DNA from: CAZUWH01 sp964624075
GTDB lineage: Bacteria > Pseudomonadota > Alphaproteobacteria > Rhodospirillales > Rhodospirillaceae
DNA: 30,403 bases
Assembly: GCA_964624075.1 (NCBI GenBank)
Contig: CAZUWH010000024.1
Span: 1 to 30,403, forward strand
Reading direction: 5' to 3'
Shown here: in pieces, positions 24,709 to 30,403 of the stretch
Position numbering within the stretch: the first letter of the stretch is position 1
Layout of the letters: each line of letters begins with the position of its first letter
Position numbers and translations under genes: made by a program
The notes under the pieces: generated by a model
What the model saw: the letters and a program-made list of their open reading frames with translations, nothing else
Databases searched by the model: none
Told to the model about the DNA's origin: nothing

Positions 24709-25302
24709 ATGACCACGCGACCCGGAAACGTCGTTGACGGTGATGATTTATTAAAAAACATCGCTGCCGGGTGCCGGGTTGCATTCCGGCTTCTGATGGA
24801 ACGGTATGGCCGCACCATGCTGACACTGGCCTAGAGAACCGTCGGGAGCGCTGATGCCACCGACGAGATCGTGCAGGAGGCGTTCCTCAAGGTATGGATC
24901 ACGGCACCGCGGTAGCGCGTGGAGGAAGGCGCACGGTTTTCCACTTGGCTCTATCGCGTGGTCTTGAACCTGTGTATAGACTTTCACCGCCGTGTCGTCG
25001 CCCGCTGTGCCCGCTGGAGGACGTTGGGGACCCCGCTGACCCGGCTCCGTTAGGTCCTCCTGGTGGAAAATACCATGGCGCGACAACGGCACGAGGTTCT
25101 GTTGCGGGCTGTGGCAGCGTTGCCGGACAGGCAGCGTACGGCACTGACGTTGTATTATTTCTGGGAAATGAACGGCCCGCGAGGGGCCGAGATTCTTGAT
25201 GTATCGGGCTCTGCCCTTGAATCGCTCCTGCTGCGCGGCAGACGCAACTCCAGGAAAGGCGTTGCTGCGCCCCGGGGCGTGGCCGGCTGTGGAGACGTGT
25301 GA
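24709..25302 (+). pseudogene. ECF-family RNA polymerase sigma factor remnant
   Basis: The remnant shows the sigma region 2 pieces LLMERYGRTMLTLA, TDEIVQEAFLKVWITAPR and FSTWLYRVVLNLCIDFHRR, then region 4 as LLRAVAALPDRQRTALTLYY and SGSALESLLLRGRRN. Amber stops interrupt one frame at 24832-24834, 24913-24915 and 25051-25053. The linker piece EDVGDPADPAP is in another frame, so compensating shifts have also occurred. Region 4 is the last open piece. The stop at 25300-25302 is one base before a GTG start for the next gene. This was probably an extracytoplasmic-function sigma controlling the neighbouring stress genes. Confidence 0.85.
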
Positions 25303-25303
25303 T

Positions 25304-25652
25304 GTGATCCCCGGTGGATTGGACGATTTCGTTCGGCACAGCCTTCCCACGGTCGCTGTTCCGCCGCAACGGCTGGAACGGTTGGCCGGTGCGGTTCTGT
25401 CTGGCCTACCTCGATGACTAGAACGGCTTCCGGCGACGCTGGCATGGGGGGGGGCCATGGGATTCGGTAAAAGGGGGTTTGTGTGTGGTGGCATGCCTGA
25501 TCTGCTGGGCCGCTATGCCATTCCCCTGGTCACCGCGGCTGCCCTATGGATGATAGTCGGCTGGCAGGTGCCGCCCCCCGGGGAGAGCAAGGCGGAGGGA
25601 TGATCGCCCTGATCGTACCGCCGCGCTATCCAGTACCATGGCGGGGTTCTGA
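25304..25652 (+). pseudogene. Anti-sigma factor remnant
   Basis: GTG at 25304, one base after the sigma-factor stop, opens IPGGLDDFVRHSLPTVAVPP and RLERLAGAVLSGLPR, then stops at 25415-25417. A hydrophobic run in another frame (CVVACLICWAAMPF, near 25480-25525) fits the single membrane helix of an anti-sigma, and a third piece DRTAALSSTMAGF ends at TGA 25650-25652. The position between an ECF sigma and a membrane sensor, the size and the central membrane helix support the assignment; no catalytic or zinc-binding motif was seen. Confidence 0.6.
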
Positions 25653-26335
25653 TGGAGCGCGTCACACGGTGGATTCTGCCTCTGTCCTTGTCGATCAATA
25701 TCTTCATGGGCGTGGTGTTTGTGGTTCGTCCGTATTCGTTCGGGTTCGGCGGGTTGCCTTTCTCTCCGGGGCGGATCGTTGCGGAAATGACGGCGGCTCT
25801 GCTGCCCGCTGATGGAGCGATTCTCCGCGACGTCTTCGCCGCGCATGCTGATATGCCCTTGAGCGCGCCCACCAGCAAAGGCACGCGGTTCCCGGGCGGA
25901 TACGGCGCCATTCTCGCGGCACCTGTGTTCGAGCCCAAGGCCTTGCGGGCGGTTTTCGCCACGGGGCGTCAGGCGCATGAAGCGATGGACAGGGTATTGG
26001 AGGCCGCCCTCCTCGAGGCTACCACCCGGATGTCGACCGCGGGCCGTCTGAAACTGGCCGAATTGGACGCCCCCGGGACTGCTGCGCTCCCGGCCCTAAG
26101 ACGAGCGGGTCCTGTAGGCTCTCCCCACCGCCGGACCAGGCGTCGGAATCACCCCCACCCAACCCTCCCCCATCAAGGGGGAGGGGGAGTCCATAATCGG
26201 GGGGATGACTTTTCCATCTGGACGCTGCAAGCCCACCCCTCCCGGAAGGAACTGCCTATGCACACAAGCGGTCATGGTGGCGTGTATGCAATCGAAGTTC
26301 AATCTTCAAGGAAGAGGCACACACCAGCAGCATAG
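25652..26335 (+). CDS. Periplasmic heavy-metal/stress sensor, CnrX/CpxP-like, with abnormal C terminus
   Basis: ATG at 25652 overlaps the anti-sigma stop as TGATG. The product starts with a membrane anchor (WILPLSLSINIFMGVVFVVR, residues 6-25), followed by a helical region: PGRIVAEMTAALLPADGAIL, then FEPKALRAVFATGRQAHEAM, and MSTAGRLKLAEL near residue 140. This is the layout of small periplasmic metal sensors related to CnrX and CpxP. After about residue 145 the frame runs through the GC-rich repeat at 26128-26240 and on to 26335, giving a His/Pro/Gly-rich tail of about 75 residues that has no counterpart in such proteins. The original stop was probably lost, so function is doubtful. It converges on the next gene. 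Confidence 0.6.
   Translation: MERVTRWILPLSLSINIFMGVVFVVRPYSFGFGGLPFSPGRIVAEMTAALLPADGAILRDVFAAHADMPLSAPTSKGTRFPGGYGAILAAPVFEPKALRAVFATGRQAHEAMDRVLEAALLEATTRMSTAGRLKLAELDAPGTAALPALRRAGPVGSPHRRTRRRNHPHPTLPHQGGGGVHNRGDDFSIWTLQAHPSRKELPMHTSGHGGVYAIEVQSSRKRHTPAA
26128..26240. repeat. GC-rich palindromic repeat, longest copy with both flanks
   Basis: The left flank GCCGGACCAGGCGTCGGAA matches the copy at 336-391. The palindrome CCCTCCCCCATCAAGGGGGA follows, then the right flank GACTTTTCCATCTGGACGCT, which resembles 267-287 beside copy 1. It is the best guide to the full unit (about 110 bases) and lies within the 3' part of the sensor reading frame. Confidence 0.75.
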
Positions 26336-26379
26336 GCTTCCGAAAAGCCCATGGAAATACCGTCGCAGATATCTCTCTC

Positions 26380-27777
26380 TCAATCGCCTGTCCGCAACTG
26401 TTCCACCAGTTGCCGGACGGTTGGAATGAAGCCGTTTCTGTAAAACGGGTCAGTGGCAAAACGATAGACATTGTGGCCAGCGAACATCAGCTCATGGTCA
26501 ACGTCGGTACCATGGATAATGTTCTGCAAGGTTTTCTGAATACAAAATGAGCGTGGATCCGCGCGCTTGCCCGTGGTGCCAGTTTCGCCCTGGGCCCAGT
26601 TGCTGAACTGACAGGCGGACAGACATCCCATACACATTGCCTGGTCGTATAGAATGGCCTCCGCCTGAATCGGCGTGACGAAGATCAAGGTGGCATCCGG
26701 CGTGCGTAGGGACTCGGTCAGGCCCTCGGCTAACCAGGCCTCAGCCTTGTGGCGATCCTCCTGGGCGACATAGACCGCGCGGCCACGAACGCCAATGGCA
26801 AGGGGTACCGGACAGGCTGCGGTCGGCTCATTGGTATAGGCGATCTGCCGGGCTGACCGGCCGATTAGCTCTTCCAGAAAGCTGTTGCGCACGGCTGATG
26901 AATAGAATCCGGTCGGACTGAACCGATGCAGCAGGACATCCCCCTTTTTCAGGGTCAGCAGACGACGTTTCCATGCCTCCGAAATCGGGCTTTCCCAGGT
27001 CAACAATGGCCGGGTGCCAAACTGAAAAGCCACCGATCCCAGTTCGGTGCTGTCGATCCACTCCCCCCACTCGCGCAGGCACCATATGCCACCCGCCATG
27101 AAGATGGGCACGGTTTTCAATCCCACCTCCTGCATGGTCTGGCGCAGTTCCAGGACGCGAGGATAGGGAGCCTGTGGATGCTTCGGATCTTCAACATTGG
27201 ACAGACCGTTATGCCCGCCCGCCAGCCAGGGGTCCTCGTACACCACCCCACCCAGCATCTCCCGGTGCTTGTGGTAAGAGCGTTTCCACAGGGCGCGGAA
27301 GGCCCGTGCCGATGAAACGATGGGATAATAGTAGATACCGAAGGCGGCACAGATGTCTGCCACCCGATAGGGCATGCCTGCCCCGCAGGTGACTCCATGA
27401 ATCAGGCCTCTGGCGCCCTCTAAAATCCCGTACAGAACCCGCTCGCAGTCGCCCATTTCCCAAAGGACGTTCATGTGAATGCGTCCCTCGCCGCCGGAAA
27501 GCTGATAGGCAGTGCGGGCCTGACTGATTCCCCCCCCGATGGCGTAGGCGATCAGCTCCTCGTGACGTTCTCGACGGGTTTGCCCGCGATAGACGATTTC
27601 ACGTCGCTTGCCATTCTCGTCATAGGAATCCGCATTCACGCCCGAGAACGTGCCAACGCCTCCCGCCGCGGCCCACGCCCCGGCACTCATCCCGTTGCTG
27701 ACAGCGATACCCTTGCCACCTTCGACAATCGGCAAAACCTCGCGGCCGGAAATCATCACCGGCTTGAGACTTTTCAC
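26380..27777 (-). CDS. Nitronate monooxygenase/2-nitropropane dioxygenase family protein
   Basis: This 465-residue cytoplasmic enzyme is of the FMN-dependent TIM-barrel family. Supporting segments are GGKGIAVSNGMSAGAWAAAG (about 20-39), GGHNGLSNVEDP, IFMAGGIWCLREW and SVAFQFGTRPLLT, which line the flavin phosphate pocket. It is longer than simple nitronate monooxygenases (about 320-380) because of a C-terminal region with four cysteines, CMGCLSAC (382-389) and C412, which could bind a metal or an Fe-S cluster; this is inferred. GTG at 27777 follows AAGGAA by about 6 bases. The substrate is unknown. Confidence 0.85.
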   Translation of the reverse strand: MKSLKPVMISGREVLPIVEGGKGIAVSNGMSAGAWAAAGGVGTFSGVNADSYDENGKRREIVYRGQTRRERHEELIAYAIGGGISQARTAYQLSGGEGRIHMNVLWEMGDCERVLYGILEGARGLIHGVTCGAGMPYRVADICAAFGIYYYPIVSSARAFRALWKRSYHKHREMLGGVVYEDPWLAGGHNGLSNVEDPKHPQAPYPRVLELRQTMQEVGLKTVPIFMAGGIWCLREWGEWIDSTELGSVAFQFGTRPLLTWESPISEAWKRRLLTLKKGDVLLHRFSPTGFYSSAVRNSFLEELIGRSARQIAYTNEPTAACPVPLAIGVRGRAVYVAQEDRHKAEAWLAEGLTESLRTPDATLIFVTPIQAEAILYDQAMCMGCLSACQFSNWAQGETGTTGKRADPRSFCIQKTLQNIIHGTDVDHELMFAGHNVYRFATDPFYRNGFIPTVRQLVEQLRTGD

Positions 27778-27890
27778 TGCTGTTCCTTTCGGATCTTTAC
27801 GTGCGCACTCTTACGCCGCTTCTCCGGGAAGATATGCATTCCTGCCTCTGTCAAGGACCACCTTGCTTTCCAGGGTTCAAGACAGGAGGC

Positions 27891-28700
27891 TCAGGACACA
27901 GCAGCCAGGATTTCATCTGGTGCATCGGTAATGACAGCATCCACACCCCACCGCCACAAAGTTTGCGCCCGTTGCGGGTCATTGACCGTCCATGCCAGCA
28001 CTGCTAGCCCGGCACGCTTGACCTCTGCCACGACGACCGGACTTAAATGACGTTCTTGACAATGCAAGGCAACGATTCGCAACGCTACAGCGGCCTCATG
28101 CCAGTCATCGGGCAGACGGTCCACGATCAACCCTTGCGGCCAGGCAGGGGCCACCGCGCGCGCGGTCCGCAACGCCCGTCGCGAAAAGCTGGACAGAAGG
28201 GGAGGCAGACGATCACGCGGCCAGTATGCCATCGCCGCGGCTACGGCGATCTGTGCAGTCTGTTCATCGGTTTCGGGACAAGGCTTCAACTCGATGTTGA
28301 CGCTCATACCGACAGAAATAAGAAAGGATAAGGCGACCTCCAGGGTCGGCACCTGTTCACCGGCAAAGGCTGGCTCGAACCAGAAACCGGCATCCAGCCG
28401 TTCGAGCTCCTCAAGCGTGATATCCCGCATGCGACCATGGCCATTGGTGGTACGGGATAGGGTATCATCGTGAAAGACCACGGGATAACCATTTGCCGTG
28501 AGCTTGACATCAAACTCGATCATGGTAACGCCCATACCCGCAGCGGCCCGAAATGCCGCAAGGGTGTTCTCGGGCGCAACAATAGCGGCCCCACGATGGC
28601 CAATTACCCGCGGCAGGGCGATGGCCCTGACCTCCTTACTCTTCAGGGCCATCGGCAGAACAACACCGGCACCCCCGTTGACGGGAAAGCTGGTCTTCAT
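27891..28700 (-). CDS. ugpQ: Glycerophosphodiester phosphodiesterase
   Basis: UgpQ-type enzymes hydrolyse glycerophosphodiesters from deacylated phospholipids to glycerol 3-phosphate and an alcohol. The 269-residue product has the family residues H35-R36 in GHRGA, E44-N45 in PENTLAAF, E62 and D64 in EFDVKLT, and H77 in VFHDD. An IELKPCP segment follows, with the motif TWTVN-like LAWTVNDP near the end. There is no signal peptide, so it is probably cytoplasmic. The gene is on the same strand as the flavoenzyme gene with a 113-base gap, so cotranscription is possible. The GHRGA motif lies unusually far in, so a start within the first 30 residues is also possible. Confidence 0.92.
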   Translation of the reverse strand: MKTSFPVNGGAGVVLPMALKSKEVRAIALPRVIGHRGAAIVAPENTLAAFRAAAGMGVTMIEFDVKLTANGYPVVFHDDTLSRTTNGHGRMRDITLEELERLDAGFWFEPAFAGEQVPTLEVALSFLISVGMSVNIELKPCPETDEQTAQIAVAAAMAYWPRDRLPPLLSSFSRRALRTARAVAPAWPQGLIVDRLPDDWHEAAVALRIVALHCQERHLSPVVVAEVKRAGLAVLAWTVNDPQRAQTLWRWGVDAVITDAPDEILAAVS

Positions 28701-29084
28701 GATGGTCTCGCCTGCTCAAGCACTCTCGGACCTTCAGAAAATCACGGGACAGTGATCGGGCAATGCCCAAGACCAAAAGCACCACTGTAATTCATTATAA
28801 AAAAATAAGAAAGCTCCCGAAGCACTCGTTTCACTTGCTTGTTAACGGCAAGGTAATCAGGGAAAGAAAGAACAGCATGTTGTAGGAAAAATAGTCGGAC
28901 TCGGAAAGGCGATGATATTTCATATCTTATCATTTGAAATCAACGTGTTGCCGTTATGACCAGACCTGTGGTAACCATTCACATCCCTCCTCGCGGAATT
29001 AGCTTCTTTCCGTCACCTCCACGCAGGCGGTGGCCCACATCTGGGCAAATATGTTACCAGGCCACAACATATTATGCCGTCTAA

Positions 29085-29140
29085 CCATAGATTCCCGCTT
29101 CCCGCTTTCGTGGGGACAAGCTTCGCGGGAATGACGGAGG
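29085..29140. repeat. Second copy of the 'ATTCCCGC...GCGGGAAT' type repeat
   Basis: AGATTCCCGCTTCCCGCTTT is followed by AGCTTCGCGGGAATGACGG. GATTCCCGC and GCGGGAATGAC are complementary arms. It resembles the repeat at 3036-3110 and the widespread proteobacterial intergenic type. Confidence 0.6.
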
Positions 29141-29401
29141 GAGAATGTGTCCGGCAACGACTTGTACCGGTCATCTGCGCCGCGTTGCCCCACTGCAGAG
29201 ACATACTCCCGCGGCTGACCATTACCTATGAACCTTGCCTATGATCGATCGGGACGCCCCTGAATCGCTTGAGCGCACCTTTCGCTTGTCTTGGCTCACC
29301 AAGACATAAGGCTACTGCGGCAGATTCTTGACCGCAGAGGCCCGACCCGGAGTCGCCAGGCTGCACGGCTACAACCAGCCAGACACCTCTGACAAACTCC
29401 T

Positions 29402-29431
29402 TTCTCCCTTCTATGATCAAAAGGGGAGAGA
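29402..29431. repeat. Short GC-rich palindromic repeat copy
   Basis: TTCTCCCTTCTATGATC is followed by AAAAGGGGAGAGAG. The two halves are complementary around GATC, as in the other family members, but with more mismatches. Confidence 0.5.
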
Positions 29432-29521
29432 GATTACTTGTTTCAACGGCACTAGAAGGGCAGGCCCCCCCACGCATTAAACAGGGGGAAGGTGCGCGTC
29501 CACTGCATTTGTCTTTCTGCT

Positions 29522-30001
29522 TCACGATGATTTCGGAATCTCGCAGGAGTGTTCCGGATCGGGGCTGACCTCGTGGCAGGCAAGGCAACTCTCCCTCATC
29601 TTGTCCAGGGTAGCCATGAATCTGACCCGATCACGGTCTTTGATCCAAAATTGTGCTGCCGTCGCAAGCTCCTTCGTGGCCATATGCATGGCATGAACAA
29701 GCCTGTCGAATTCCGTCTCATTTCGCCACGGCCAGTGACTGCTTCCTTCCATGTGCTCATCGCCGGGAAAAGCATGATCAAGAAGACCCTCCGTATTAGC
29801 AATGGCATCAGCATGACGGACCACGTTATCCGAATACTTGCTGGGATTGGCTGTCAACAGCTCGATGGCCTCGACATGATCGCAAAAGGTATCCATCACG
29901 AGCCGGAGATAATCACGTTCTTTCTTTGTATCCGCGTTGCCAACGCTGGGCACGGCAGCTATGACACAGAGCGCAAGAGCAATAGCAACTCCTTTTCTCA
30001 T
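29522..30001 (-). CDS. Small exported c-type cytochrome (cytochrome c'-like)
   Basis: The 159-residue product has a signal peptide (MRKGVAIALALCVIAAVPSV, cleavage near residue 23) and a helical domain that ends with a single heme-binding CLACH at 139-143. A heme site close to the C terminus of a four-helix protein is the pattern of class II cytochromes c (cytochrome c'), so it probably works in the periplasm in electron transfer or gas binding. Extra Cys residues are at 40 and 153. ATG at 30001 is chosen because a GGAGGGGGAG Shine-Dalgarno lies about 8 bases upstream. It has no co-directional neighbour close by. Confidence 0.83.
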   Translation of the reverse strand: MRKGVAIALALCVIAAVPSVGNADTKKERDYLRLVMDTFCDHVEAIELLTANPSKYSDNVVRHADAIANTEGLLDHAFPGDEHMEGSSHWPWRNETEFDRLVHAMHMATKELATAAQFWIKDRDRVRFMATLDKMRESCLACHEVSPDPEHSCEIPKSS

Positions 30002-30293
30002 TTTATAATCTCCCCCTCCGCCAATAGTTGTCACGTTGTCTGTCCAGATTGCTCAACTGAAGATGCAGAGCTGCAATATAACGAGTCTATCCCTGCATAT
30101 TACGGCAAAACATATTGACTCACTGAACGCTGTCCCTCTCGGAAACGGGCCGAGCCCCCTATAAGGGATACGACGGTAACATATATTTTTATTGTGTTCC
30201 AGACCACCCCGGCAACAGGATAGGGCAAAAGAGGACACTGCGCGGAAATGACGAAATGCAAATAATTCAAGGTGCTCAAATGGCTGCTTTTCA

Positions 30294-30331
30294 CCTCCGG
30301 GATCCTTCTCCCTGGAGGGGGCTTTTTTCTT
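30294..30331 (+). terminator. Rho-independent terminator-like hairpin
   Basis: CCTCC-GGGA (30294-30302) pairs with TCCC-T-GGAGG (30309-30318) around a 6-base loop, with one bulged T. It is followed by GGGC and a T-rich run (TTTTTTCTTT, 30323-30332). The T tract is on the plus strand, yet no plus-strand gene is seen just before it. Confidence 0.55.
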
Positions 30332-30345
30332 TCACCCCCCGGACA

Positions 30346-30375
30346 CCTCCTCCCCCTTAGATCGGGGGAGGGGGT
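30346..30375. repeat. GC-rich palindromic repeat, last copy
   Basis: CCTCCTCCCCCTTAGATC is followed by GGGGGAGGGGG. It has the same GATC centre with C-rich and G-rich arms as the other copies. Confidence 0.65.
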
Positions 30376-30403
30376 CTTTCCCATAGGCGCTAAGATAATC
30401 TGT

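Larger units (their letters stand above)
28701..29521. other. Long intergenic region without a clear gene
   Basis: About 820 bases with no recognisable protein. The first part (28780-28940) is AT-richer than the rest and may hold promoters for ugpQ. Two repeats (29085-29140 and 29402-29431) lie further on. The open frames on both strands here are short or of odd composition. Confidence 0.5.
30002..30403. other. Intergenic region at the window end
   Basis: No gene is seen. It contains the presumed promoter region of the cytochrome gene, an AT-rich part around 30170-30200, a plus-strand terminator at 30294-30331 and a palindromic repeat copy at 30346-30375. Confidence 0.5.

Noticed and set aside
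28742..28933. 63-codon minus-strand frame upstream of ugpQ
   Set aside because: It is AT-rich, lacks a convincing Shine-Dalgarno and has no known similarity. It is more likely a promoter region.
29226..29588. 120-codon minus-strand frame beside the cytochrome gene
   Set aside because: It overlaps the cytochrome gene and a repeat, and has no recognisable motif or convincing start site.

Overview
The window looks like a chromosomal segment of an alphaproteobacterium, most likely Rhodospirillales-like. The evidence is the rpmF-plsX-fabH block, an alphaproteobacterial OmpR/EnvZ pair, a J-domain protein next to cobS and cobT (aerobic-type cobaltochelatase subunits), a PPi-type phosphofructokinase, an NDUFAF6-like squalene/phytoene-synthase-fold protein, and the moderately high GC content with GC-biased third codon positions. 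I see no phage genes, no transposase and no CRISPR array.

Layout. (1) 1-659 has no gene but holds two inverted copies of a GC-rich palindromic repeat. (2) 660-2893 (+) is rpmF-plsX-fabH, for ribosomal protein L32 and phospholipid/fatty-acid initiation. (3) 3187-3573 (+) is a small exported protein, convergent with an OmpR/EnvZ two-component pair at 3603-5648 (-). (4) 5880-8255 (-) is a large hybrid histidine kinase, preceded at 8351-9544 by a badly frameshifted gene that probably encoded a lipoprotein. (5) 9792-12592 (-) is a three-gene FecCD/BtuCDF-type metal-chelate ABC importer, probably for cobalamin or an iron chelate. (6) 12850-14067 (-) is PPi-dependent phosphofructokinase, followed by tRNA-Glu(UUC) at 14301-14376 (+). 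(7) 14626-18248 (+) is J-protein-cobS-cobT. (8) 18507-19364 (-) is the NDUFAF6-like protein. After 680 bases with no recognisable gene come a TPR protein at 20045-20800 (+) and prephenate dehydratase at 20961-21896 (-). (9) 22271-26335 is a gene graveyard: macA and macB remnants (-), a small intact-looking hypothetical gene (-), and a divergent ECF sigma, anti-sigma and CnrX/CpxP-like sensor set (+). (10) 26380-28700 (-) holds a nitronate-monooxygenase-family enzyme and a glycerophosphodiesterase. (11) 29522-30001 (-) is a small exported c-type cytochrome with a C-terminal CXXCH.

The most notable feature is the decay. At least five genes are disrupted by frameshifts, in-frame stops or, in macB, an internal deletion that joins the start of the ATPase to the last part of the permease. 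The broken genes keep their operon joints (TGATG and GTGA overlaps), so the loss looks recent. They form a coherent lost module: an extracytoplasmic-stress or metal-sensing sigma regulon beside a MacAB-type efflux pump. Palindromic and direct repeats are scattered through the intergenic spaces and reach into the 3' end of the sensor reading frame. Functionally, the cobalt/corrinoid theme (cobS, cobT, a dedicated J-protein, and a BtuCDF-like importer within 9 kb) is the main intact connection between genes.
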